Below, in pieces: positions 9,216 to 17,955 of a DNA stretch of 64,000 nucleotides. The notes below the pieces were generated by a model, which ran no database searches, was not told the origin of the DNA, and saw only the letters and a list, made by a program, of their open reading frames with translations. The stretch's first letter is position 1, and every line of letters starts with the position of its first letter. Source of the stretch: Paracoccus maritimus (GTDB lineage Bacteria; Pseudomonadota; Alphaproteobacteria; Rhodobacterales; Rhodobacteraceae); assembly GCF_025195095.1 (NCBI RefSeq), contig NZ_JANAVZ010000009.1:62001-126000 (forward strand), read 5' to 3'. Both the position numbers and the translations under genes were made by a program.

Positions 9216-11252
9216 ATGTCCAATGATCCCCTTCTTCAGCCCTACCGGCTGAAGCATCTGACGCTTCGCAACCGGATCATGATCACCAGCCATGAACCGG
9301 CCTATCCCGAGGACGGGATGCCCAAGGACCGCTATCGCGCGTATCATGTCGAACGTGCCAGGGCCGGGGTGGCGCTGACCATGACCGCCGGTTCGGCGTC
9401 GGTGTCGCGCGACAGCCCGCCTGTCTTCAACAATATCCTCGCCTGGAAGGATGAGGTGGTCGGCTGGATGAAGCAGCTGGCCGACGAGTGCCACGATCAT
9501 GGCTGTGCCGTGATGATCCAGCTGACCCATCTTGGCCGTCGGACGCGCTGGGACAAGGCCGATTGGTTGCCGGTCGTGTCACCGGGCCACGAACGCGAAG
9601 CCGCGCACCGGGCATTTCCCAAGAAGATGGAAGACTGGGACATCGCCCGCATCATCGAGGACTATGCCGACGCCGCGGAACGCATGCAGGCGGCGGGCCT
9701 CGACGGGATCGAACTGCAGGCCTATGGCCACCTGATGGATCAGTTCTGGTCGCCACTGACCAACGATCTTGATGGCCCCTATGGCGGCAGCCTGGACAAC
9801 CGGCTGCGCTTCACCTTCGACATCCTGCGCCGCATTCGCGAACGCTGCGGTGACGAATTCATCGTCGGCCTGCGCTATACCGGAGACGAGGATCTGCCGG
9901 GCGGATTGACCATCCAGGACGGGTTGTCGATTTCCCGCAAGCTGAAAGACAGTGGGCTGGTCGATTTCCTGAATGTCGTGAAGGGTCACATCGACACCGA
10001 TCCGGGCCTGACGGACGTGATTCCGATCCAGGGGATGCGCAATGCGCCACATCTGGATTTCGCGGGAAGGATCCGCGCGGAAACGCAGTTTCCCACCTTT
10101 CATGCCGCCAAGATCCCCGATGTGGCCACGGCGCGCCATGCGATTGCCTCGGGCAAGCTGGACATGGTCGGCATGACCCGCGCCCACATGGCCGACCCGC
10201 ATCTGGTGCGCAAGGTCATCGAGGGGCGCGAGGATGATATCCGGCCTTGTGTCGGTGCCAATTATTGCCTTGACCGCATCTATCAGGGCGGCATGGCGTT
10301 CTGCATCCACAACCCTGCCACTGGGCGCGAACAGACCCTGCCTCAGACGATCCAGTCAGCCGCGCGCGGCCGTCGCATCACCATCGTCGGCGCCGGACCT
10401 GCGGGGATGGAGGCCGCGCGCGTCGCCGCCGAGCGCGGGCACGAGGTGACGGTCTTCGAGGCGGCGGACCAGCCCGGTGGCCAGATCCGCCTGACCGCGC
10501 AGCAGGAACGCCGCCGCGAAATGATCTCGATCATCGCGTGGCGGATGGCGCAATGCGAAAAACACGGCGTGAGGTTTCATTTCAACAGCTTCGCCGATGC
10601 GGACACCGTGCTGAAGACCCGTCCCGACGACGTGATCATCGCCACGGGCGGCCTGCCGCATACCGAGGTGCTGCGCGATGGCAACGATCTGGTCTGTTCG
10701 GCCTGGGACATCCTGTCGGGCGACGTCAAGCCGGGCGCGAACGTGCTGATCTTTGACGATGCGGGCGACCACGCGGGCCTGCAGGCGGCCGACCTGATCG
10801 CCGCTACCGGTGCAAGCGTCGAGATCGTGACCCCGGATCGCAGCTTCGCGCCCGAGGTCATGGCGATGAACCTTGTGCCCTACATGCGCAGCCTGCAACG
10901 GCGCGATGCGACCTTCACCGTCACCTGGCGGCTGATGTCGGTTGCGCGCGACGGCAACCTGTTGCGCGCGACGCTTGGCAGCGACTATGGCGACATGACC
11001 CGAGATCGGCTGGTCGATCAGGTTGTGGTCAATCACGGCACCCGGCCGCTTGACGACATCTATTTCGACCTGAAGCCCTTATCCTCGAATCTGGGCGAGG
11101 TGGATTACGAGGCGTTGACTGGTGGCGCTCCGCAATCCGTGACGCGCAACTCTGACGGGCGGTTCCGACTGTTCCGGATCGGCGATGCGGTGGCTGCCCG
11201 AAATACACACGCGGCAATCCACGACGCGCTGCGGTTGGTCAAGGATCTGTGA
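9216..11252 (+). CDS. OYE/2,4-dienoyl-CoA reductase-type flavoenzyme, probable N-demethylase
   Basis: This encodes 678 residues from the ATG at 9216, with AAGAGGCAGG upstream. The N-terminal half is an FMN-binding Old-Yellow-Enzyme barrel (LTLRNRIMITSHEPAYPEDG; LDNRLRFTFDILRRIRERCG). The C-terminal half is a nucleotide-binding module (ITIVGAGPAGMEAARVAAERG, about residue 388). The layout is that of trimethylamine dehydrogenase and DgcA/StcD/HpbA-type demethylases, and the N-terminus closely resembles proteins annotated as N-methylproline demethylase. Its substrate is therefore probably a methylated amine such as dimethylglycine or N-methylproline. In the iron-sulfur loop, Cys345, Cys351 and Cys363 are present, but the usual second Cys is Ala348. 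Confidence 0.8.
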   Translation: MSNDPLLQPYRLKHLTLRNRIMITSHEPAYPEDGMPKDRYRAYHVERARAGVALTMTAGSASVSRDSPPVFNNILAWKDEVVGWMKQLADECHDHGCAVMIQLTHLGRRTRWDKADWLPVVSPGHEREAAHRAFPKKMEDWDIARIIEDYADAAERMQAAGLDGIELQAYGHLMDQFWSPLTNDLDGPYGGSLDNRLRFTFDILRRIRERCGDEFIVGLRYTGDEDLPGGLTIQDGLSISRKLKDSGLVDFLNVVKGHIDTDPGLTDVIPIQGMRNAPHLDFAGRIRAETQFPTFHAAKIPDVATARHAIASGKLDMVGMTRAHMADPHLVRKVIEGREDDIRPCVGANYCLDRIYQGGMAFCIHNPATGREQTLPQTIQSAARGRRITIVGAGPAGMEAARVAAERGHEVTVFEAADQPGGQIRLTAQQERRREMISIIAWRMAQCEKHGVRFHFNSFADADTVLKTRPDDVIIATGGLPHTEVLRDGNDLVCSAWDILSGDVKPGANVLIFDDAGDHAGLQAADLIAATGASVEIVTPDRSFAPEVMAMNLVPYMRSLQRRDATFTVTWRLMSVARDGNLLRATLGSDYGDMTRDRLVDQVVVNHGTRPLDDIYFDLKPLSSNLGEVDYEALTGGAPQSVTRNSDGRFRLFRIGDAVAARNTHAAIHDALRLVKDL

Positions 11253-11262
11253 CGGTCGGCGT

Positions 11263-11285
11263 GCCGGGAAGCAGGGCTTTCCGGC
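11263..11285. terminator. GC-rich stem-loop between convergent genes
   Basis: GCCGGGAAGC and GCTTTCCGGC form a 10-bp stem with one G-U pair around a 3-base loop, 10 bases after the demethylase stop and about 30 bases from the end of the opposing zinc-ribbon gene. There is no T tract, so any termination role is uncertain. Confidence 0.4.
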
Positions 11286-11315
11286 GCGTGCACGATATCG
11301 TTTCCGCCCTTCGGG

Positions 11316-12233
11316 TCAGCGGATCAATGATTGCAGCCAGATCCGGCCCTGATCGACCGATTCCCGGAACAGCGACAATGCGTCCCCCAGTGCACCGGCG
11401 TCGGCCATGCCCGGCGCCAGCAGATACAGCGCCAGCCCTATCGCGGCAATCATCGCGGCAAGGCCGAAGCCGGTTCCGTAACCGCCAGCGGCAGGCATCG
11501 TCGGGGCCTTTGGCGTGTCCGTGGCGGCGGCGGGGGAATGCGTTGTCGGCAGGTCCAGTTCGGCAGCCGGATCGGGCTGTGGCGCGGGGGCGCCGACCAG
11601 CGCCCTTGTCGCACCGGCCGGGACAACTGGCTTCGGTTCCTCGGGGATGTCGGGCTGCGACCGGTGCGGAAGCGCGATGCGAGGGGGCTGCATCGCCTCG
11701 CTTCGGCGCGGTTGCGATTGGGAAGCCCGTTTGCGCGGCACCGAGCTGCGTGGCGAAGCGTCCCCATCGCCTTGCACGGTGACGGTGGTCGCGGGCCAAT
11801 CGGGTTCGGTTTGGGCGATTTTCGCGATGGGCCGTTCCGCGGTGGGGGGCGACATGTTTTCTGACCCGCCTGTTTCGGCCATGCGGGCGCGTCGTTCGTG
11901 TTCGACCTCGTCGCGCAGAATGTTCAGCACGCTTTCCGGGACGCGACGACTTAGCGGCTTGGGATCCTGCGGATCTGAGTCCGCTTCGTCCCGACCGCCC
12001 TCGCGACGGACGGTGGCGCCAGGTCCGAACGCCACGGTATAGGACATCCTTACGGGCTTGGCCGGTTCGCGCCCGTTACCGGCGCCGGCAACGCGTGCCG
12101 GTCCGGACTGCGACGCAAACCAGAGCCGACCGCAGGCCGCGCATTCGACTTCGCGGCCTTTCTCGGGGATCGCCGAGGACGGCAGCCGGTATTCCGCGGC
12201 GCAGCCCGGACAGATCAACGTTATTTCAGCCAT
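11316..12233 (-). CDS. MJ0042-type zinc-ribbon protein with one membrane segment
   Basis: This encodes 305 residues. The N-terminus has a zinc ribbon, CPGC at residues 9-12 and CAAC at about 32-35, in the pattern of the MJ0042 family. A long Pro/Ala/Arg-rich disordered linker follows. One hydrophobic helix near residues 250-272 (GFGLAAMIAAIGLALYLLAP) is followed by a short tail. Such proteins are common in alphaproteobacteria, usually without assigned function. It is divergent from ftsE with 96 bases between the starts, so it may share a promoter region with the division genes. Confidence 0.8.
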   Translation of the reverse strand: MAEITLICPGCAAEYRLPSSAIPEKGREVECAACGRLWFASQSGPARVAGAGNGREPAKPVRMSYTVAFGPGATVRREGGRDEADSDPQDPKPLSRRVPESVLNILRDEVEHERRARMAETGGSENMSPPTAERPIAKIAQTEPDWPATTVTVQGDGDASPRSSVPRKRASQSQPRRSEAMQPPRIALPHRSQPDIPEEPKPVVPAGATRALVGAPAPQPDPAAELDLPTTHSPAAATDTPKAPTMPAAGGYGTGFGLAAMIAAIGLALYLLAPGMADAGALGDALSLFRESVDQGRIWLQSLIR

Positions 12234-12329
12234 GCCGACCCTCGCATTCGTCTGTGTGCTGTTTTATCAAGCGCGGGTCCGGCTTCCAAGCGGCCGGCGA
12301 ACGATCCCGCAACAAAAAGGGGGTGGCGC

Positions 12330-13004
12330 TTGATCGAGATGCAGGAAGTCGGCTTCGGCTATCACGGAGGCTCTGATCTGTTGTCGAACATGACGCTCAG
12401 CCTGCAGCCGGGAATGTTCCATTTCCTGACCGGGCCGTCTGGCGCGGGCAAGACGACGCTGCTGCGCCTGTGCTACGCCGATCTGCTGCCACGTTCGGGG
12501 CAGATGGGTGTTTTCGGCCAGGATCTGCGGGGGCTGGGGCGCGACGACATCGCGATGCTGCGGCGCCGGGTCGGCGTGGTGCATCAGGATCCGCAGTTCC
12601 TGGACCATCTGCCGGTGGCCGAAAACGTCGCTATGCCGCTGACCGTATCGGGGCAGGCGGTGGATATGGAGGCGTTGCGCGATCTTCTGGGATGGGTGCA
12701 ACTGTCGCAGCAGGCGCGGGCGTTGCCGCCTTCGCTGTCGGGCGGCGAACGGCAGCGCGCGGCGCTGGCCCGGGCGGTGATCCTGTCGCCCGATCTGGTG
12801 CTGGCGGACGAGCCGACCGGCAACCTGGACTGGGACATGTCGATGCGGCTGATGCAGTTGCTGATCGAACTGAACAAATCGGGCAAGACCGTTCTGGTGG
12901 CGACCCATGACCTGAACCTGATCCGCGCCACCAAGGCGCAGGTGGCGGCGCGGGTTCTGCGGATCGCGGGCGGAACCTTGCACTTGGCGGGGGCGGATCT
13001 GTGA
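12330..13004 (+). CDS. ftsE: Cell division ATP-binding protein FtsE
   Basis: This encodes 224 residues. The start is probably the TTG at 12330, placed about nine bases after AAAAAGGGGG; the ATG at 12339 would be too far from that site. It has Walker A GPSGAGKT at residues 35-42, signature LSGGERQR, Walker B LVLADEPTGNLD and the H-loop ATHDLN. FtsE pairs with FtsX to control cell-wall hydrolases at the division site and does not act as a classical transporter. The gene overlaps ftsX, and plsC follows in the same operon. Confidence 0.9.
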   Translation: MIEMQEVGFGYHGGSDLLSNMTLSLQPGMFHFLTGPSGAGKTTLLRLCYADLLPRSGQMGVFGQDLRGLGRDDIAMLRRRVGVVHQDPQFLDHLPVAENVAMPLTVSGQAVDMEALRDLLGWVQLSQQARALPPSLSGGERQRAALARAVILSPDLVLADEPTGNLDWDMSMRLMQLLIELNKSGKTVLVATHDLNLIRATKAQVAARVLRIAGGTLHLAGADL

Positions 13005-13930
13005 TGCGACGGGATTTCAGGGCGCTGAACCTGCGGGCCTTCTGGCAGGGGCTGCTGCGCAGCGATGGCGGCAAGGGCGACCGAATTGTCCCCCCGACCG
13101 GTTACACGGCGCAATTGACGCTGTTCGCGGCGGGGGCGATGGCGTTTCTTGCGGTCTTCGCGCTGGCGCTGGCGCTGGCGACCGGGCGGCTGGCGGATCG
13201 CTGGTCCTCGCAACTGGCGCAGTCGGTCACGGTGCGCGTCAGCGCGCCCGCCGCCGAACAGGACGCGCGGACCCAGGCGGTCATGCAGATCCTGCAGACG
13301 ACACCCGGCGCCGGCACGCCGCATCTGATGCCCGAGGACGAGGTCGCGCAGCTTCTTGCGCCGTGGTTCGGCCCCGACATGCCGGTGGATGCGCTGCCGG
13401 TTCCGTCGCTGATCGACCTGCCGATCGACAACGGCGAATTCGATTCCGATGGGCTGCGGCTGCGCCTTGAGGCCGAGGCGCCGGGCGCGGTGCTGGACGA
13501 TCACACGCAGTGGCGACGCCCGCTGGTTTCGGCGGCCAACCGGCTGCGGGTTCTTGGGGTGATTTCGCTGTTGCTGATCGCGGCGGCGTCTGCGGCGATG
13601 ATCACGCTGGCCGCAAAGGCGGCACTGGCCGCGAACGGGCAGGTGATCCGCGTGCTGCGTCTGATCGGGGCGCGGGACATCACCATCGCGACGGCCTTCG
13701 TGCGCCGGTTCACCCACCGGGCCGCGATCGGCGGGGCGGTGGGAACGCTGTTCGGGATGGCTGCGGTTGCGGTGCTGCCCGACATGGATGCCGCTGGCGG
13801 CTTCCTGACCGGGCTGGGATTTCAGGGCTGGGGCTGGCTTCTGCCGCTGCTGATCCCCGTGACCGCCGCCGGGGTCGGTTTCTTCGCAACCAGGTGGGCC
13901 GCACTGAAGATGCTGGGGGCGGTCAGATGA
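13004..13930 (+). CDS. ftsX: Cell division permease-like protein FtsX
   Basis: This encodes 308 residues from the ATG at 13004, which shares one base with the ftsE stop (TGATG); a GTG just before it is the alternative. A cytoplasmic N-terminus leads into a first helix near residues 45-65 (LFAAGAMAFLAVFALALALA). A periplasmic domain of about 110 residues follows. Three C-terminal helices complete the FtsX layout (LRVLGVISLLLIAAASAAMI, AIGGAVGTLFGMAAVAVL, GWGWLLPLLIPVTAAGVGF). It partners with FtsE at the septum. Confidence 0.88.
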   Translation: MRRDFRALNLRAFWQGLLRSDGGKGDRIVPPTGYTAQLTLFAAGAMAFLAVFALALALATGRLADRWSSQLAQSVTVRVSAPAAEQDARTQAVMQILQTTPGAGTPHLMPEDEVAQLLAPWFGPDMPVDALPVPSLIDLPIDNGEFDSDGLRLRLEAEAPGAVLDDHTQWRRPLVSAANRLRVLGVISLLLIAAASAAMITLAAKAALAANGQVIRVLRLIGARDITIATAFVRRFTHRAAIGGAVGTLFGMAAVAVLPDMDAAGGFLTGLGFQGWGWLLPLLIPVTAAGVGFFATRWAALKMLGAVR

Positions 13931-14709
13931 GCGCGCGTTCGACGTCTCCCGTGCCCGGCAGACTGGGGCCATGGCAGTATCTGCAGAACGCGATCTACTA
14001 TCTGCATGTCGGCGTAGCGACACTGTTGATCGGCCTGTGCGGACTGCCCTTCGTGGCGGTGCGTGGCCGGCAGGCCGCGAATACCGTGGCGACGCGCTGG
14101 ATCGGTTATATGCTGTGGGCGGCGCGTCTGCATCTGGGTGTCACCTGCGAGGTGCGCGGAACACCCCCGACGGACGATTGCATCGTCGCGGCCAAGCATC
14201 AGTGTTTCCTTGATATTCTGGTCATCGCCCATGCTCTGCCGCGGCGCGCCTTCATCATGAAGCGCGAGGTGATGCGGGTGCCCGTGATGGGCTGGTATGC
14301 CTGGAAGGTCGGCTGCATTCCGATTGACCGGTCACGCGGCCGGGATGCGCTGCGCGCGATCTCGACCGAGGTGAACGGCCGCATCGCCTCGGCCGAGGGG
14401 TTGGGCCAGCTTATCATCTATCCCGAGGGCACGCGGACGCGGCCGGGCGAGCGGCGCGACTACAAGCACGGCACCGGAACGCTGCGTGCCGCAACGGGGC
14501 TGCGCGTGGTGCCGGTGGCGGTCAATACCGGGCTGTTCTGGCCGCGCAAGGGCTGGGGCGTCAGGCCGGGACGTGCGGTGGTCGAGTTTCTGCCGGTGAT
14601 CGAACCGGACATGCCGCGACAGGCCTTCATGCCGCGGCTTCAGGCCGAGATCGAGGTGAATTCCGACCGCCTGATGGCCGAGGCCGGTTTCCGGCAGGAC
14701 GCGACCTGA
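13927..14709 (+). CDS. plsC: 1-acyl-sn-glycerol-3-phosphate acyltransferase PlsC
   Basis: This encodes 260 residues and starts inside the ftsX stop (ATGA). It makes phosphatidic acid by adding the second acyl chain to lysophosphatidic acid. Motif I is HQCFLD with His91 and Asp96 (HX4D), and motif III is YPEGTRT near residue 165. A hydrophobic N-terminal helix (YYLHVGVATLLIGLCGLPF) would anchor it in the inner membrane. Coupling to ftsEX suggests coordination of envelope division and lipid synthesis. It is the last gene of the operon; a weak hairpin (CCACA/TGTGG) follows the stop. Confidence 0.88.
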   Translation: MSARSTSPVPGRLGPWQYLQNAIYYLHVGVATLLIGLCGLPFVAVRGRQAANTVATRWIGYMLWAARLHLGVTCEVRGTPPTDDCIVAAKHQCFLDILVIAHALPRRAFIMKREVMRVPVMGWYAWKVGCIPIDRSRGRDALRAISTEVNGRIASAEGLGQLIIYPEGTRTRPGERRDYKHGTGTLRAATGLRVVPVAVNTGLFWPRKGWGVRPGRAVVEFLPVIEPDMPRQAFMPRLQAEIEVNSDRLMAEAGFRQDAT

Positions 14710-14731
14710 TCCACAGTCCTTGTGGGGGACG

Positions 14732-14876
14732 TGTTGCGCGCAACATCTGCGTGCGTTGCGTGATGCCGCCGATCGGGACGATGTGTCGAAAATGCCGGGA
14801 AATGCTGGGAATTGCGCCTCACACAGCGTGCACCGCGGCGGCACAGGCCGTGCACAGCGTGTACACAGCTCGCGCG
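14732..14876. repeat. Intergenic repeat copy A in convergent gap
   Basis: The 211-base gap between plsC and the MFS gene, which converge, holds a sequence that recurs at 39411-39563. Both copies begin with a perfect palindrome (TGTTGCGCGCAACA here), then a GCGTTGC block, then GAAAATGCCGGG. Both end with a row of near-repeats, GTGCACAGC and TGTACACAGCT, followed by CGCGC or TGCGC. The final 66 bases align without gaps. No gene was recognised in it. Confidence 0.65.
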
Positions 14877-14920
14877 CGGTGGGCGTTGCGTGGCGTCATC
14901 AACCGGGCGATGGCCCGCCG

Positions 14921-16192
14921 TCACGTCGCGTCGGCGGGCTGAGTGTCAGAGCCAGCCTCGGCCTGTTCGGCGGCCCAGACGCCTGCGGCCTCGACCGCGA
15001 CCGATGAGGTGGTGGGCAGGACGCCCAGATAGCTTTCGGTCTGATCGGCGGGCAGGGTCGTGCTTTGCGTCATGCGATACAGCGCATAAACGGCAATCGC
15101 CGCGAACAGCGATCCCATTGCGGGCCAGAAGGCGAACGGTCCGAACCGTTGCATCGCCCAGCCCGCGACCATCGGACCGGCGATGGCACCCAGCCCAAAG
15201 GTGAAGACCAGCCCGCCCGAGGCGGCGGGCATGTCCTCGACCGGCAGCGAATCGTTGGTATAGGCCAGAAACAGCGCATAAAGCGGCGTCGTCACCCCGC
15301 CTGCCAGAAACGCCGCCGCCATCAGAGCCCACAGCCCGCCCCCGGCAATCCAGGCCAGGGCGCAGGATGAGGCCCCCAGAAGCGCCGCGCCGAAGATCAG
15401 CCGCCGGCGATCCATGCGGTCCGACAACCAGCCGATCGGGTATTGCAGCAGCAGCGCGCCGGCAAACAGCATCGCCACGAACAGCGCGATGCGCGCCGCC
15501 GACATGCCGATCTGCGTGCCGAACACCGCGCCCATCCCGGATTGCGTCGCATAGACCGCGCCAAGCAGGAAGATCCCCACTGTGCCCAGGGGCGAGGCGC
15601 GGAACAGGCCGCGCAGCGACATCGGACGGGCGACATCGACCACCGGTGCGGGCGTCACCGACAGCAGGATCGGCGCGAACGAGATCGACACCAGGATCGA
15701 GGCGCCGATAAACAGGACCGAGGTTCCGGCGTCGCCAAGTGTCAGTAGGCCCTGCGCGCCGATGATCCCCAGCGTCTGCGCGATCATGTAGGCCGACAGC
15801 ACCTTGCCGCGCGTCTCGTTCGTGGCGGCGGCGTTCAGCCAGCTTTCGGCAGCGACATAGATCCCCGACATGCAGAACCCGACCAGCAGGCGCAGCAGCG
15901 TCCAGGCCCATGGTTCGGTCAGCAGGGGAAAGGCGATCAGACCGGCGGACATGAAACTGCCCAGTGCCGCGAAGACCCGCACATGACCTACGCGCCGGAT
16001 CATCCGTGGAGTGATTCGCGCGCCCGACAGGAAGCCCGCGAAATAGCCCGATGTGACGACGGCCAGTTCGACCGACGAGAACCCCTCGATCCCACCGCGC
16101 AGGCCGATCAGCGTGAAATGCATGCCGTTGCCCAGCATGATCAGCACGATCCCGACAAGCAGCGCCCAGACGCCGGACAGGACATGAATCAT
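14921..16192 (-). CDS. MFS transporter, YcaD-like
   Basis: This encodes 423 residues from the ATG at 16192, with GAGGGGGAAA upstream; a longer in-frame start adds 34 polar residues and is unlikely. It has about twelve hydrophobic helices, with the inter-helix motif DRMDRRR at the second-half loop 8-9. The overall pattern (GNGMHFTLIGLRGGIEGFS, VGFCMSGIYVAAESWLN) matches the YcaD branch of the major facilitator superfamily. The substrate is unknown. The C-terminal 45 residues are polar and probably cytoplasmic. Confidence 0.82.
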   Translation of the reverse strand: MIHVLSGVWALLVGIVLIMLGNGMHFTLIGLRGGIEGFSSVELAVVTSGYFAGFLSGARITPRMIRRVGHVRVFAALGSFMSAGLIAFPLLTEPWAWTLLRLLVGFCMSGIYVAAESWLNAAATNETRGKVLSAYMIAQTLGIIGAQGLLTLGDAGTSVLFIGASILVSISFAPILLSVTPAPVVDVARPMSLRGLFRASPLGTVGIFLLGAVYATQSGMGAVFGTQIGMSAARIALFVAMLFAGALLLQYPIGWLSDRMDRRRLIFGAALLGASSCALAWIAGGGLWALMAAAFLAGGVTTPLYALFLAYTNDSLPVEDMPAASGGLVFTFGLGAIAGPMVAGWAMQRFGPFAFWPAMGSLFAAIAVYALYRMTQSTTLPADQTESYLGVLPTTSSVAVEAAGVWAAEQAEAGSDTQPADAT

Positions 16193-16333
16193 GGATTTCC
16201 CCCTCGCGCGCGTGGTGCGTTGCGGGGACAGAGTTAGCTGCGGTCGCGCGCAGGTCTGGCGATTTTGCGTCCTTGCCGGGCCTGTTTGCGACAAAGCTGC
16301 CGCATCAGGGCGCGAGGCAAGGACATAATCGGA

Positions 16334-17293
16334 TCAGGCCAGCGATCTGGACCCCATAGACAGGAATTTCTGGCGGCGGTCCTTGATCAGATCGGCGGGT
16401 TTCTTGCCCGACAGATCCTTCAGCATCGCGGCAATTTCGGTGCCGACGGCCTGAATCGCGGCCTTGCTGTCGCGCTGCGCGCCGCCAAGCGGTTCGGCGA
16501 TGACGCGGTCGATGATACCCAGCTTCTTCAGATCCTGCGCGGTCAGCCGCAGCGCCTCGGCCGCGTCGCGCATCTTGTCGGCGTCCTTCCACAGGATCGA
16601 GGCGCAGCCCTCGGGCGAGATCACCGAATAGATCGAATGTTCCAGCATCGCGATCCGGTTCGCGGTGGCAAAGGCCACGGCGCCGCCCGATCCGCCCTCG
16701 CCGATGATCACGCTGACCAGCGGCACGCCGATATCCAGGCATTTCTGGGTGCAGCGGGCGATCGCCTCGCTTTGCCCGCGTTCCTCGGCGCCCTTGCCGG
16801 GATAGGCGCCAGGCGTGTCCACCAGCGTGATCACCGGCAGGCCGAACCGGTGCGCCATGTCCATCAGCCGGATCGCCTTGCGATACCCTTCGGGCCGGGC
16901 CATGCCGAAATTGTGGTGGATGCGGGACTTGGTATCGTTGCCCTTCTCGTGGCCGATCACCACGCAGGGTTCATCGTTGAAGCGCGCCAGCCCGCCCATC
17001 ACCGCATGGTCGTCACCAAAGGCGCGGTCGCCGGCCAGGGGCGTGTATTCCGAGAACAGCGCGTCGATATAGTTGCGGCAATGCGGCCGGTCGGGGTGGC
17101 GGGCCACCTGGGTCTTTCGCCACGGGTCCAGATTCTTGTAGAGATCCTTCAGCAGGTCGCCTGCCTTCTTGTCCAGCGCGACGGCCTCTTTCTCGACATC
17201 GACGGCGTTCTCGGACTTGCGGGCCATGGCGCGCAGTTCCTCGGCCTTGCCTTCCATGTCGGCCAGCGGCTTTTCGAAATCCAGATAGACCAT
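16334..17293 (-). CDS. accA: Acetyl-CoA carboxylase carboxyltransferase subunit alpha
   Basis: This encodes 319 residues, the normal length for AccA. The subunit works with AccD to move the carboxyl group from carboxybiotin to acetyl-CoA, the first step of fatty acid synthesis. Diagnostic stretches are [10 protein letters not shown] at the start, [20 protein letters not shown] near residue 160, and [19 protein letters not shown] near 195. A coiled N-terminal segment of about 55 residues is normal. The promoter region between accA and the upstream L,D-transpeptidase carries a short motif also found before fmt. accD is not in the window. Confidence 0.95.
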   Translation of the reverse strand: MVYLDFEKPLADMEGKAEELRAMARKSENAVDVEKEAVALDKKAGDLLKDLYKNLDPWRKTQVARHPDRPHCRNYIDALFSEYTPLAGDRAFGDDHAVMGGLARFNDEPCVVIGHEKGNDTKSRIHHNFGMARPEGYRKAIRLMDMAHRFGLPVITLVDTPGAYPGKGAEERGQSEAIARCTQKCLDIGVPLVSVIIGEGGSGGAVAFATANRIAMLEHSIYSVISPEGCASILWKDADKMRDAAEALRLTAQDLKKLGIIDRVIAEPLGGAQRDSKAAIQAVGTEIAAMLKDLSGKKPADLIKDRRQKFLSMGSRSLA

Positions 17294-17377
17294 GCGCGGG
17301 GGCTCCGGGGCTGTTGGCGTTCCGGCCCCTATATGAGCGGGGACGCGTCGGAATGCAACGCGGGCCGCACGCGAGCG

Positions 17378-17399
17378 GGTATTTGGGCAAAGAAGAAGG
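17378..17399 (+). repeat. Short intergenic motif GGTATYTGGGCAAA, copy 1
   Basis: GGTATTTGGGCAAA followed by an A/G-rich run lies between the L,D-transpeptidase stop and the accA start. The same motif, with one base changed, recurs at 20810-20832 before fmt. Its role is unknown. Confidence 0.45.
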
Positions 17400-17409
17400 G
17401 GGGCAGCGA

Positions 17410-17955
17410 TCAGGGCAGGATCTCGACCGGGGTGCCGATCGCGGTGGCGGCGAACACCTCGCGGATCTGCGGATCGGCGATGGCGATGCAGCCGGCGGTC
17501 CAGTCGCCGCCCAGAACCTCGCCGTCCGGGCGCTGGTTCGGTTGGCCGTGGATCATGATGTCGCCGCCGGGATCGACGCCCTGACGGGCCGCCCGGGCGC
17601 GGTCCTGCGGGCGTGGGTAATCAAGGCCGAGCGACAGGTGATAGGCGCTGGCGGCGTTGCGGCGGTCGACCCGAAACAGCCCTTCGGGGGTCTTGCCGTC
17701 GCCTTGCTGGCGTTTGTCGCCGACCGGCGCGAAGCCAAGCGCGATCCGGTAGGTTTTCAGTGGCTGCCCGTCGCGGAAGACGGTCATGCGCCGGGCCGAT
17801 TTCCGGATCTCGATGCGGTCCACCGGGCCGGTCAACGCGGCGCTGTCGGGCGGGGGTGGGGTGACGACCGGCTGCTGCGGGGCCAGCATCAGCCAGCCGG
17901 CCCAGATCAGCAAGACCAGCGTCAGCCCCGAGAACAGCCGCGCCAGCTGCCTCAT
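17410..17955 (-). CDS. L,D-transpeptidase (YkuD domain) family protein
   Basis: This encodes 181 residues. The start ATG overlaps the upstream aminotransferase stop by four bases. An N-terminal hydrophobic helix ([16 protein letters not shown]) is a signal anchor, so the enzyme acts in the periplasm. The YkuD active-site motif is present: His136 in IMIHGQPN and the nucleophile Cys156 in WTAGCIAI. Enzymes of this family cross-link peptidoglycan stems or attach lipoproteins to them. This is a short single-domain member without a peptidoglycan-binding module. It is co-transcribed with the PatB-like gene, with no obvious functional link. Confidence 0.88.
   Translation of the reverse strand: MRQLARLFSGLTLVLLIWAGWLMLAPQQPVVTPPPPDSAALTGPVDRIEIRKSARRMTVFRDGQPLKTYRIALGFAPVGDKRQQGDGKTPEGLFRVDRRNAASAYHLSLGLDYPRPQDRARAARQGVDPGGDIMIHGQPNQRPDGEVLGGDWTAGCIAIADPQIREVFAATAIGTPVEILP

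Noticed and set aside
14720..15007. Small open frames inside repeat copy A, with partly similar peptides in copy B
   Set aside because: The similarity is at DNA level, changes are not biased to third positions, and no ribosome sites are evident.
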